Assembly: GCA_002749535.1 (NCBI GenBank)
Contig: MZZL01000405.1
Span: 745,599 to 809,598 of the forward strand
Source of the DNA: Apophysomyces variabilis
Lineage: Eukaryota > Mucoromycota > Mucoromycetes > Mucorales > Mucoraceae
Direction of reading: 5' to 3'
DNA length: 64,000 bases
Numbering within the stretch: position 1 is the first letter of the stretch; the number at the start of each line of letters is the position of its first letter. Positions 1 to 10,996 of the stretch are shown piece by piece. Both the position numbers and the translations under genes were made by a program. Below the pieces are notes generated by a model, which worked only from the letters and a program-made list of their open reading frames with translations, ran no database searches and had not been told where the DNA came from.

Positions 1-493
1 CATAGCTAAAGATGGCCAACCTACGTATCTTCTCGGTGGTTCTAAGGAGGTCTGCTTCATCGGACGGATCGCCTCCCCTTTCTTGTATGAACTGTAGTTC
101 TTCAAATACTTCTGTGGCGGCTCTTGCGGCCGCTCGTAGTCTGTCTGCATCTTTGTATTTGGAAGTGACAACCTGATAGGTGTCCACATTGAACTTTTTA
201 AGCTCTGGGATGAAACCCTTGTTAATAGTCTCTTGTCTTGTCCAGTCTCCGCCTTCGTACGTTCTGAGATCACGGACATATCGTTTGAGATTTGTGGCGA
301 GGTCAGACTGGGAAGTTTGCTCCATCTCTTCGTGGATTTCTTCTGGCAAAATGGCTCTATTTCCATGTTCTGTTCTTGCCTGCTCTTCCAACCTGAATTT
401 TCTTGCAAATTCGGCATAGAGTAATTGAAATTGTTCTTCTGAGATTGGGATATTATGGATTTGATTGGTTTCCACATCTTGGATACTTGTCAT
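1..493 (-). CDS. Unidentified protein, N-terminal part, possible retroelement ORF; partial at left edge
   Basis: An open frame of about 164 codons starts at ATG 493-491 and runs off the left edge without a stop. It is acidic and largely helical, rich in Glu, Arg and Ala, with no signal peptide or membrane segment. I recognise no domain with confidence. The composition and the transposon-rich surroundings suggest the first (gag-like) ORF of a retroelement such as a DIRS-type element, but this is a guess: no reverse transcriptase or repeat is visible in the window. An ordinary host gene is equally possible. The start is chosen as the first ATG after AT-rich non-coding sequence. Confidence 0.4.
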   Translation of the reverse strand, partial: MTSIQDVETNQIHNIPISEEQFQLLYAEFARKFRLEEQARTEHGNRAILPEEIHEEMEQTSQSDLATNLKRYVRDLRTYEGGDWTRQETINKGFIPELKKFNVDTYQVVTSKYKDADRLRAAARAATEVFEELQFIQERGGDPSDEADLLRTTEKIRRLAIFSY

Positions 494-1580
494 AGTTTAC
501 CCACGTTGCGCGGCTAGAAAGAATCTAGAGTAGTAGGATAGGAAATATTTTTTATTTTTATTGAAAAGTTAAAACTACGAATAAAATAGCGCGGCCCGAA
601 GGGTCTATACCACATCCGATGTCCGAGTGGAGTCAACGGGGATTGTGTTAGGTACGACATACAATTAATTTTGCGTCCATGAAAGGATCAAGTTTGTGAT
701 AAAAGGGATATAAATAAGTTTCATTAGTAAATGGATTATGCGGGAAATATATTTTACTTACGTGAACTTGGTCCTCCAGTGGCCACAAAATTCATTCGAG
801 CAGCGTAAAAAATACGTTCATGATTAGTAACTGGAAGGATAGCTTGACATCTTTTTTACTTACCCCCGAAGGGTAATCCTGCCCAAAGACAGGGGCCGGT
901 TAGAGTGTAACGCACTGCAGAGGACTTGAAGAGATGCAACACCTGGCGAGGACTTGGAAGCAGAAAGATAATGAATAACACTGTGCATAAACAGAACAAC
1001 ATTTATCTTTCACTTACCTAGTGGAGTGCATGGAGCTTACTCACACAACCAAGGTGGTTCGGGACAGAGGTCATGCAGGCTAAAGGATACAGAAGAGGGA
1101 CATCAGTCATTCTGTACATATGATCAATGCAAAGTACATACCGGGGATGTTTTTGGAGAACAGAGCCAAAGAGCCGAAAAGGTGTTGTCCCTTCGCTTTT
1201 AAATAGTACGTGATTACTGAAACTAAAAATCACAGCCATGGGTAAGAAAATCGATGGATGTCTTATGGATGACAACAATTCAGAGGTAAGACAACAATCC
1301 TCCCAAGAGTGAAAACGGACTCAGTCTGACAGAAAGTCTGGAACAGAATGGGACATCTGTAATGGAACATCTGTAGAGGAAATATACCCTCTTCGTTTGT
1401 TTCTATACGTCATTGATGCTATCATATCCATTTCTGTCAGTTATGGTATTAGAAGCTGTCAGGGCAAAGGTACCCAGTTCCGGTTCTTCTCAATTGTATT
1501 GCTTTAAATTCCACATTTATTTTCCCTGAATGTAGTTATGTTCTCCTTTTCTTCTATTATATCTTAAACTTTGTCTATTA
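494..1580. other. Unassigned AT-rich stretch upstream of two element remnants
   Basis: No convincing gene. It holds the 5' flank of the leftward ORF and several splice-donor-like motifs on the minus strand (CTTAC in the plus strand near 758, 860 and 1015). One minus-strand open frame (1018-1278, 86 codons) has no recognisable similarity and is probably chance. The right part may be eroded sequence of the Tc1/mariner element whose 3' end is recognisable at 1581-1904. Confidence 0.3.
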
Positions 1581-1904
1581 GGCAATCACAAAAGATTGGA
1601 TTGCCACGGAATGAACGGTTATTATCTTGTCATGGATAATGCACCCATCCATACACCAGTCAAGGTTAAGCAGTTGGTCGAAGAAAGAGGATACAAATAT
1701 CTCTAACTTCCTCTCTACTTTCCCTTTCTTAACCCAATAAAAGAGTTTTGGGCCAAAGTGAAGGCTGGGGTAAGAAGGGAGCCCTTACAAGTTGACGATA
1801 ACCTTCAAGAGCGTATTGTTCAAGCAGCGCGAAAAGTAAAGCGCTCAGACTGTCAAGAATGGATCAGACACGCTGAGAGCTTTTTCGTTAAATGCAAAAA
1901 ATAG
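1581..1904 (+). pseudogene. Tc1/mariner-type (DDE_3) transposase relic, C-terminal part
   Basis: From about 1581 one frame encodes the C-terminal catalytic part of a Tc1/mariner-like DDE_3 transposase. The hallmark MDNAPIH block (second catalytic Asp) lies near 1632-1652, and the FPFLNPIKEFW block (third catalytic acidic residue in the usual FLNPIE context) lies near 1717-1750. An in-frame TAA at about 1704-1706 separates the two blocks, and the usual Glu of NPIE reads Lys. The frame then runs to TAG at 1902-1904. The N-terminal DNA-binding domain and first catalytic Asp are not recognisable upstream. This is a dead fragment. The Mutator-like element starts only about 70 bp downstream. Confidence 0.8.
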
Positions 1905-1965
1905 AGAACCACTTCTTTAAATAAACTCGTCTTGCTGTGGTTTGAAATAAACTATCTCAGTAAAT

Positions 1966-1974
1966 AGTGAACAT
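1966..1974 (+). repeat. Left 9-bp target-site duplication of the Mutator-like element
   Basis: AGTGAACAT here is repeated exactly at 5622-5630, immediately outside the two inverted termini. Nine base pairs is the classical target duplication length of Mutator-like elements. The match can be stretched to 10 bp if the element is taken to begin one base later. Confidence 0.8.
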
Positions 1975-2074
1975 GGGTGAACAAAAAAAAGGTGTACTTT
2001 CGGTGTACTTTCGATGTACCTATGCTGCTATTCAATTATATATTTATGCCTTAAAGTAGAGATTGTAATGAAAT

Positions 2075-3600
2075 TTATTTACTGAGGAGACGCTCTACTC
2101 TTTTGGCATGTCTCTTTAAAATTGTATGGCGATCTTTTCTGTTATACCACTTGTCTAAAGTTAAATTCCACTGCTCTTCTTCATCTAGCAGACGGTACAC
2201 CACAAGCACGGTGTTTCTTGTCTTGCCATGAAGATTCTGCTTTACCCATCTAGCTTCAGGCATCATGTTGTCCACCTTCATGACCTGGCCATCTATGGAA
2301 CAGAGGCACCAGAAATGTTGCCCTGTAGCTTTACTCGAAACGAGTCGGCCAGCTATGCGGTATAGCCTTTGTTGCACAGTTATTGTTTTAGGGTAGAATA
2401 TTTGGAACGAAGTGTCCGACTCTTGTTTACTTCTTCGAACGCTCGAGCTTATCGAAGGATCGATTAGGAAAAGCGCATTAGGATAATTGACAATCTTTTG
2501 CTGCCCTAACAGCCCGCTATAACGCTCATGCGCTTCAACGACAGGTTCTGTAAGGAAGACAGTAAGAGCTGTGCTCCAATCCGCATTTGTGTTTCTTGGG
2601 CAATCAAGCTCATTTTCGCTAATAAGGTCTTCTGTTAGATATATCAACGGATGTCGATATACTGCTGCAGGAACCTCTTCAGGAACCTCTGCAGGAACTA
2701 TCTCCTCGGCGTCCCAAGTGGATCCGGGTCCTTTAGGTAAAGTGATCTTATTCACCATTCTTCGCGTTGCAAATGCAAAGTGTTTAAGAACTGGGACCGG
2801 CAACTCATGACTGGACTTGTCGAACAGATAATGTAAGACATTTAAGGGATCATTAAATTTACCCTTTTGGAAACCGTATGATGTAGCACGACTCCATACG
2901 TGTTCTCTGGCCACTTCAATTCCCTTAACAAAATCCCATGAGCTTGCCAAACTGTGTAGAGTGTACATGAGATGATCCTTGCTAAGAACATTGGCGCTCA
3001 ATTCGACGGGTAGTTCAAAAACTGGTAGGATAGCCCTCATAAGCAGTTCAAAGACAGAATCGATATAGCAGAAATTAAATTCGTTTCTCTTGATCTTTAG
3101 AGGGTATCCTTTCGTTTTCTCAACGTTGGTGAACTTCTCAATTGCACTTTCCTCATCCAGGGCGACTTCTGCCAGAGCTTCTATATTTATGCGAGAGGGT
3201 ATTGACCGTCTGGTCGGTATATGCAGTAATTCGTGTACGTCTTCTATGATAAATATGGGGATATTATAGCCATAGATTTGGTAATAAGTGTTAGCTTTTG
3301 ATATACCTGATTCTACTATTGACTGTTTGCTGCCCTTATGAAGGGCCTCGTAGTCTTGAATATATGCTGTGTAACTGCAAACGGATCATATCAGTACCAT
3401 TCTCTATTTGTATAAAGCTAAGATCATTAGATGAGTTGTATATTGACCTTTCTTCAACAGCAGCTTGCACAGTTGCCCTTTGCTTGGCTCTTATTTCTGC
3501 TTCAAATTTTTTTTGGCGTTTATGTTGAACTTTTAGTTCGGATAGACGTGCTGCTCTTTGCGCTCTGCTCGATATCATCTCTATGCGCTTTTTTTCTTTT
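2075..3600 (-). CDS. MULE-encoded C-terminal region: coiled basic segment plus USP/Ulp-like cysteine protease domain
   Basis: Two exons are visible. The upstream one (ending near 3336) has a Glu/Lys-rich coiled-coil start. The downstream one runs open from about 3260 to the stop at 2075. Its reading frame extends above the first ATG (3040) and includes NFCYIDSVFELL with a candidate nucleophile Cys near 3069. Near 2317 comes GQHFW with a candidate catalytic His, and 15 residues later KVDNM with a candidate Asp. This spacing resembles the Cys box and His/Asp box of ubiquitin-specific-protease folds. Protease domains attached to MULE transposases are known in plants (Ulp1 type). Function here is inferred. 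The open frame is undamaged, unlike the transposase, to which it may be joined by splicing. Confidence 0.55.
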
Positions 3601-3639
3601 TCTTTCTCTTCTTCTTTCTTTTCTTCTTCCTCATCTAAT

Positions 3640-5519
3640 GCGTAGTATATAGATGTTACGAATCAGTAAATTATCTTTTTATGACTACTATCTCGGTTGC
3701 AAATATTGTATAATTATTACCTTTTCTATGCCTCTTGTTCATTGGCTTTGTACTATGTGTCTTTTCGTCCGGTACTTCTACTGTAGTTGCGGCTAGCTTT
3801 GTTCTGAGCTATCCTTAAAAATACATACCTGGTCTACCAACTGCGCTTTCTCTACTTCGTTTCTTCGGAATAAGAGCGTTACTAGTGTCTGGCGCACGAC
3901 CATCGTTCACGAATTTTTTCGGAACTTTTTTCTTGTATGGCCTAATTAAGTAAGATTAAGCAGACGTTGCGTTAGACTGCCACTTACTGTTTCTTTCTCG
4001 TGTAATCGACTGATACACAAATTGAAGCCTGCTCAAGGTTGTTTTCTTCGTTGACGAGATATTGGAATATTTGTCTGAGGGTAGCGACAAGCGGCTTTTT
4101 ACTTTGAACGACAAGGTAGAGGTTGCGGTGAAAGGCTTCAACACCGTTAGTAGTTCTTGTCTCTGTGTTTTGCAAATCTGTGTGGAGTACACCTTGCGAC
4201 TTAAAAAATCATTCCGGCTATCTCTGGCCGTAACCACCAGTCTATCCATTTTTTCGCATTGGGAAAATTGGCCTTGAGATCAGCTACTGCACCATCAAAC
4301 GTGTTTCGCCCGGTTGTGGTGTACATGATACTTGTAAGCTCTGGAAACATATCTTCTTTATCTTGATGAACTACTCCTTTGTTCGTTAAAAGGTGTTGAA
4401 CGGATTGCTGGTAATGATAGTAGCATCCTCTAATATATTTTTCTCCGTCGTCCTTTCCTGTGAACTTTTCATAGGCATTTAGGAATCCATTTCTTTGGGC
4501 CTGGGAGAAGTCTACGACAAGCCCAATCCAATCGCTGTCCTGATTGAACTTTTCGAATTGCGTGCTATATGCTTTGAAGAGGGCCAGAAAATAAGCTGTG
4601 TAATGCTCAGAGGTTAATCCGCCAAGAACAGCTGGAAAGCAATGGAATATCTGTCCAGCTCAGCAATGTATATATTTGTCGTACACAGATAATATTGTTT
4701 CTCGAAACAATCATAGGTGACGTCCTTAAGCATTGGGTTCTTAAAATCCACGTACTGAGAAATTGTTGGAGAATAAAATGGAATGCAAAATGTACGAGGG
4801 TGGATACTCATGTCTTCACATAGGAACCCAGGGTAGTCGCTTTCTAGCTGGGCAAATTCCTGAAATACCCTTTCTGAGTTCTGGTTCTTCTCTGCCGTTA
4901 AGCCATGCTTTCCCAGAATGCTACGGCGGTAATGTTGCACTCGGCCAAGATGTTGCAAATGGGTGCTGATTTCTCGTACAGGTTTGTTGGCTCCGGAACG
5001 AGCAGTGCTTGTCCCAACCATCAGCCCAAGTACAGTTTCTGTTGGATATGACAGCACTAGTGCTTCCAACTGTTTGTATTCTTCACGTGAAAGATGCTTT
5101 TTCTCGTACTTTTGGTGGGTATGCGATCCTTTATGATGCATAATACAGTAGTAGCCTTCATAAACATAGATTACTCGCACAGTGCACTTTATATGAAATA
5201 GAGCAGTCTTGCACTGCATGCATCCCTCATCAATCTGTTTCTCGATCTTTCTCGTATCAGATCGGGGTCTAATGTTTATGCCCTTCTGATTCACGGCACA
5301 TAGGGTGTTATTACATACAAGGGCCCCGAGGCATTTTTTGTAAATACGTCTTCCAGTATCTGTCCCTTTGCTGGCATACTTCTCCAGCTGCCACCCAATG
5401 TCCATGTTGTATATGATGGCTCCATCACCTCCAACAACTACTCGCCGCTTCTCAGATTTGTTCCCATCAATCCAATGGGTGAAGTCGTCATTTTCAGGAA
5501 CATTAGTTTGATAATTCAT
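3640..5519 (-). pseudogene. MULE transposase with GCM/WRKY-type zinc finger, frameshifted
   Basis: Translation starts at 5519. The first about 150 codons hold a Cys/His-rich module (RIYKKCLGALVC, then CMQCK, then a HKGSHTHQ end) resembling GCM/WRKY-family DNA-binding domains. The MULE catalytic core follows: first Asp in the LKDVTYD block, second Asp in VVDFSQAQRNGF, the C-x2-H motif CYYHYQQSV, and the catalytic Glu in TTNGVEAFHR. The frame is broken twice: near 4614 a base is missing just before the LTSEHY block, and in a T-run near 4207-4213 there is one T too many. A basic segment (RPYKKKVPKKF) follows near 3900-3940. Both breaks are single-base indels, so either recent decay or sequencing error is possible. 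Confidence 0.8.
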
Positions 5520-5621
5520 GGTGTTTCGAGAAGAGAGGTATGTGACGATTTTTCCTCAGCGAGTTATCAAACCTAAGTTAGAGCGGAGCGTAAACCAAAG
5601 TACACCTTTTATCTGCTACCC

Positions 5622-5630
5622 AGTGAACAT
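5622..5630 (+). repeat. Right 9-bp target-site duplication of the Mutator-like element
   Basis: AGTGAACAT, identical to 1966-1974, directly abuts the right terminus ending ...GCTACCC at 5621. Confidence 0.8.
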
Positions 5631-6001
5631 GGACACGATTGTACGCAAAGAAGGGTAGTCTGACCTCAAATATTTTCATCCAATCATGCAAAAGCATTTT
5701 CGTATTTCGAAAAAACTTGAATCCGAGTTCGCAAATAAAGAAACAGAAACATGCAGACAAATAGGAAAAAAACAGTTAAATGATGTAGGTCATGCGATTG
5801 GCTAGCATATCATCTATTGCAAAAGGTTTGGTGACGTTTACCTTAACATTACGCGTCACAATGACGTTGTTTGTGACAGTTGATGTCCCTGCAGGCAGGT
5901 GCCGCCGCGATTTCCACCCTACGAATAACCCAGTCTCAATTTTAAAGTCGCGCCGATTACGTATCCGCGAAAGTTGCATCTTACTGACCTTACTCTTTAT
6001 A
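5631..6001 (+). promoter_or_regulatory. 5' flank of RPN2
   Basis: About 370 bp between the transposon and the RPN2 start. I see no TATA box at a usual distance and no copy of the yeast Rpn4 site (GGTGGCAAA). Short open frames here on both strands look like chance. Confidence 0.4.
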
Positions 6002-9000
6002 ATGACAGCCCTGACTTCATCAAGTGCGTATCACCAAGATTGCGTTTTCCAATCTTCCAATCGCTTGTTCTACTCTCAACTAGCAAACTAATATGTATTA
6101 ATCCAGGTGGAATTGTTGCCTTACTCGATGAGCAGCAACCAGAATTACAAATTTATGCCTTGCAAAAACTGAATGGGCTTGTCAACGATTTTTGGGCAGA
6201 GATAGCAGATTCTGTCGCGAAGATGTACGTATATGACACGTTTCTGTTGTATATTATAAATAGGCTAACCCTATTTACAGCGAAATATTGTATGAAGATA
6301 CAGATTTCTCCCAAAGAGAACTAGCAGCTCTTGTTGCTTCAAAGGTTTGTATTGTACGCGCAAGAAAAGGCACTGATTGATTGTTTAATAGGTTTATTAT
6401 CATTTGGGGGAATTGGACGATTCTCTCACTTTCGCTTTGGGAGCTGGTCAATCGTTTGATCTGTCTGAAAAATCTGAATATGTCGAAACCATCATCTGTA
6501 AGCATGCTCGATAACGAAACACTCGGGATCAGTGTCTTATTTTTGCTCCTAGCCAAATGTATCGATAAGTACATCTACCTAAGAACGCAAAAGGAAGAGG
6601 ATAATGGAATTCAGGAGGAGATCGACCCGAGATTACAAGATATCGTGGAAAGAATGTTTCATCGATGTTCTGAGGACGGTGAATATGAGCAAGCAATCGG
6701 CATAGCCTTGGAATCGCGCAGACTTGATGTCGTGAAAGCTATCATCGAGAAGGGTTCTCCCAACAAACTTCTTTCCTACGTATTGGACGTTTGCATGACA
6801 TTGGTACAAAATCTAGAGTTTCGTAACCAGGTATACATCAAAAACACGACATTCAATTTAAAAACTAAACGTATGATGTAAAAGGTTCTGAGACTATTGG
6901 TCAGCCTCTACCAAAACCTTGAGGAGCCGGATTACATATCTGTCAGTCAATGCTTAGTCCATTTGAATGATCCAAAGACGTGTACTGAAATGCTTAAAAG
7001 TCTGATTGACAAAGAGGAAGCAGTAAGAGGAACGTTTCAAACATTATCGTATGTACTAAGTGTCACACACGTTGGGAATACATAGTTAATGGCATACCAA
7101 ATTGCCTTTGATTTGGAGGAAAATGCAACGCAAGATTTCTTATTGAAAGTGGCGAAAGAATTACCAATGCCAGCTCCAGTTTCAGCGGAAGGAGAATCGG
7201 AACAAGCGGTAGGGTAACATTTATTGTGGGCATTAATGCGAACTGACTATAACACTGGATTGTGATGTAGCTTTCTTCAAGTGATGATGCCTACAAGAAG
7301 ATTCGTTCGATTCTCTCGGGCGAAGAATCGATCAGACTTTATCTTGAATTTTTGTATAGAAACAATCACACCGATCTTATGATCCTCAAAAACACGAAGG
7401 TACGATGAGACTGGCATGACTGGCTTTTGATGGTTTTGTTTCTCGCAGAATGCGTTAGAGTCAAGGAATTCTATAAATCACTCGGCTGTAACATTCGCCA
7501 ACGCTTTTATGCATGCAGGAACTACGAGCGATGAGTTCTTGCGTCAGAATCTTGGATGGCTTTCGAGAGCTACAAATTGGTCAAAGTTCAGTGCCACCGC
7601 CGCATTGGGTGTAATTCACAAAGTAGGAGGTCACATCTTTCGGACGATTATTCACCCTATTATTTGCGTCTCATAGGGGCAATTAGCTCAATCGATGAAT
7701 CTCTTATCGCCCTATTTACCACAGGAAGGTAGCAGCGGAGGTAGTGCGTATTCTGAGGGCGGCTCATTGTATGCACTTGGCTTAATCAATGCAAACCATG
7801 GCTCGGATGTACTTGATTTTCTGAAGAACGCACTGAAAAACGCTCAGAGTGACGTTATTCAACATGGCGCTTGTCTTGGTCTCGGCGTTGCTGGCATGGC
7901 AACCGATAATGAAGGTAAACATATATTCTTCCAGATATTCAGTGTTAACAAGTTCTGCAGATATTTACAATGAGCTGAAGAATGCTCTCTTCAGTGATAG
8001 CGCAGTTGCTGGTGAAGCTGCTGGCTTGGCTATGGGTTTGGTTATGCTTGGTACCGCCTCACAAGAAGCTATCGAAGAAATGCTCCAGTACGCACATGAA
8101 ACGCAGCATGAGAAGATTATCCGCGGACTAGCTGTTGGTATTTCCTTCATCATGTACGGCAAAGAGGAACAAGCGGATAGCCTCATCAAACAATTATTAG
8201 ATGACAAGGTAAGAACGAATTATTCGGAACGATGAGTTCCTAACATTAACCCTCCAGGATCCTGTTCTTCGATATGGTGGCATCTATACTATCGCGATGG
8301 CTTATAGCGGTACAGGAAGCAACAAAGCTATCCGCCGCTTACTTCATGTTGCCGTCAGTGATGTCAACGATGATGTGCGCCGAGCGGCAGTTACAGCCTT
8401 GGGTTTTATCCTTTTACGAAACCCGAAGCAAGTACCACGCATTGTTCAACTTCTTTCCGAGAGTTACAATCCCAATGTTCGATATGGTTCTACTCTTGCG
8501 TTAGGCATTTCATGTGCGGGTACAGGTGACTTGGTAAGTCCGAAAATATTTGTTGATATGTCATTGATAGTACTGTTTCCAGAACGCCCTTGAGCTGCTT
8601 GAACCTTTGACCAAGGATCCGGTGGATTTTGTACGTCAAGGAGCTCTCATCTCCCAAGCAATGATTCTGGTTCAACAGACGGAAAATACCAATCCTAAAG
8701 TTGGTAATGTCAGAAAGTCATTCGAGAAGATCATCAGCGATAAGCATGAAGACCCCATGGCTAAGTTTGGTGCGGTCCTGGCCCAAGGAATCATTGATGC
8801 AGGTTGGTGTACATGCCTTTCTTGTTAACAGATAATTCACATGAAATCGTTGCAGGTGGTCGCAATGTCACAATTTCATTGGTATCGCGTTCAGGGCATG
8901 CTAATATGCCTGCAATCGTTGGCATGGCCGTATTTACCCAGTTCTGGTACTGGCATCCTTTGACCCATATGCTTAGTTTGGCTTTCACACCTACAGCCAT

Positions 9001-9697
9001 CATTGGTCTTAACAAAAACCTTGAAGTAAGCATAAGTTAATGAATTTTAGAGTTGCAGCAGTATATTTACGCTAAGGTCCAGATCCCCAAATTTGAATTC
9101 ATCTCAAATGCCAAGCCGTCGTTGTTCGCATATACACCCCCATTGAAGCCCCCATCTGCCACAGTAGTGGAGAAAGTAAGTTTATCTAACTGTTTGTGCA
9201 TATCTGATTTATAATTGGGTGAATTTAGGTGGCCACAGCCGTTCTTTCCACTACAGCTAAGGCTAAGGCTCGTGCAAAGAAGAGTGAAAAGGAGAAAGCA
9301 GATCACATGGATGTCGATAAAGAACCAGCAAAGGAAGAACGAAAAGAAGAAGTGAAGGACGACCGAAAAGGAAAGAAAAGGAAGGAAGAAAGCTTTGAAA
9401 TACTTGAGAATATGGCAAGAGTAGTCCCCGCTCAACTTAAGCATATATCATTCAAAGAAGACTCAAGATACGTGCCAGTCAAAAAGGGTGTTGTTGGTGG
9501 TATCATCTTAATGATCGACAGGCGACCTGGAGAAGAGGAAGAATTAATAGAGCCTAGTGCACCATCTGGAGGTAAGTTTAATATTTTGAAACAAACTTCT
9601 AAATCCGTGTTCTATTATAGCCGATGTGTCCGGAGCAGGAGCTGTTGAAGAAGAGGCACCACCATTTGAACCATTTGAATATCCATTTGAAGATTAA
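6002..9697 (+). CDS. RPN2: 26S proteasome regulatory subunit RPN2 (PSMD1)
   Basis: Large non-ATPase scaffold of the 19S base, which organises the proteasome lid and ubiquitin-receptor side. The spliced product aligns by eye along the whole family: [17 protein letters not shown] at the N-terminus, [27 protein letters not shown], the [15 protein letters not shown] block, then the proteasome/cyclosome repeats (Gly/Ala-rich helical pairs, e.g. [37 protein letters not shown]). A Lys/Glu-rich insert lies near 9240-9390, and the protein ends [10 protein letters not shown]. At least ten short introns interrupt it; the first splits the codon of Ser8 (6024-6106). The start is fixed by the ATG whose exon joins in phase to the conserved GIVALLDE segment. 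No defects seen. Confidence 0.95.
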
Positions 9698-10565
9698 ATT
9701 TGCTACATGTTGTAGAGAATATCAAAATAAGATTTTCGCTTTCCGTAGTTTTATTTTATCCATACATGCATCATTGTGGCTATGTTGGACTAATCAGACT
9801 TACCAAAGGAAATTGTATGTGGGTTTTATACACTGTCTGATTGTTTGTTTGTTTTGTTCGTAATGATTGTTAGATGATCAATCGAGGTTATGACACCATA
9901 TAGTTACACCTAGATGCGACATCATCTACTTCGTTAGAACTTTAAGTACATTCGATACGTGGTCATCTGGTTTTGTTTTTGCAATGGTCCGTTTGATTGC
10001 GGAAGATTAGCAGCCTTCCGGTATGTGGTTAGCTTATGCATAACAATAGGAAGTTCTTAACCCATTGCTCTCTGTTGGTGAATGGATTTCGTACAGATAG
10101 TTTTATATTTTCAATTTACGGGAGTCCTGCCTTTGCCGGTTAATTCTGCCAATTTTTATTTTACAAACTACTAGATTCTCATATGGATATATGATCTTCG
10201 TGAATAAAGAATGCTAATGCAAGGGTTCTGTCTTCAGTTGGAAAGATGTTTAATCAAGCTTGTATGACTGCTGTTGTACACTCTACAAACGACATGAAAA
10301 TACACTAACTGGCACCATCGTACTTTTTTGTACCTCCAAGAGAAGATCAGATTGGCATCGATTGCTCCGCTTCCATCTCTGCCAATGATCATAGGAACCA
10401 AACTGTATGTGATCAAGCAATCAAATTCGCTACAGCAAAAGTATTACAATAAGGCCAAAGTTTTTATTGTTAAAAAGTCATATCTACAGAAAGCAGGGGC
10501 ACATGGTAAAAGGTGGGAAAAGTATACGAATGGAGATGTTGAAACGAGAAAGAAAGGAGGTTGAT
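9698..10565. other. Convergent intergenic region between RPN2 and TOA2
   Basis: Holds the 3' ends of two converging genes. AT-rich, with no tRNA-like or coding signal I can support. Open frames at 9624-9863 and 10328-10564 lack similarity and conflict with the flanking genes. Confidence 0.4.
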
Positions 10566-10996
10566 CTATTGTTCACCAGGACGCTTCGCGTTGCAGGCGA
10601 CTATTTTCACTTTGTCTGCAACAACAGTTTCCTGATCGAATTTGAAATTTGGGTTCTCGATTATAAACGTCCATACTTCATCGCAGAAACGATATGTATG
10701 CAAGTGACCCTAGCATCCTCATTTAAAACACATTGAAATGGACATCATCAAGTCACCTTGACATTAGCCTTATTTCTCACGATCTGGGTGAGGGCTTCAG
10801 AAATACTTTTGTCAAACGTCGAGAGCACACGCATGGCTAATTGAGGATTGATATGTCCGCTCTGTATAAGCTCATCCAAGGAATCTGTTAAGGCCATACC
10901 GATGCTAAATGCCGTAATTTAATAATTATCGTCAGGCATACAACAAATATTATACCTGCTACGGCGATACAATTCATAATACTGTGTGGCAGACAT
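10566..10996 (-). CDS. TOA2: Transcription factor IIA gamma (small) subunit
   Basis: Small subunit of TFIIA, which stabilises TBP on promoter DNA. Three exons on the minus strand give about 110 residues, the usual family length. Exon 1 (from ATG 10996) encodes [14 protein letters not shown]. Exon 2 encodes [16 protein letters not shown] and [16 protein letters not shown]. Exon 3 encodes [19 protein letters not shown] and the beta-barrel part, ending at TAG 10566. The introns are about 54 and 60 nt with GT...AG ends (donors GTATAAT and GTGACTT). Splicing restores the conserved [11 protein letters not shown] and [17 protein letters not shown] junctions exactly, which fixes start and exon borders. 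No exon exceeds about 150 bp, so the gene is easy to miss. Confidence 0.93.

Larger units (their letters stand above)
1975..5621 (-). mobile_element. Mutator-like (MULE) DNA transposon with intact ends, 3.65 kb
   Basis: The ends are visible. The left terminus 1975-2000 and the right terminus 5597-5621, read inwards, both begin GGGT and share the block AAAAGGTGTACTTT. The left end also contains a subterminal tandem GGTGTACTTTC copy. A 9-bp direct repeat (AGTGAACAT) flanks the element on both sides. The interior, on the minus strand, encodes a GCM/WRKY-like zinc-finger region, a MULE DDE transposase with its C-x2-H motif, a basic linker and a papain/USP-like cysteine-protease domain. The transposase frame carries at least two single-base indels, so the copy looks recently inserted but non-autonomous. 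It landed about 70 bp beyond a Tc1/mariner relic. Confidence 0.85.
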
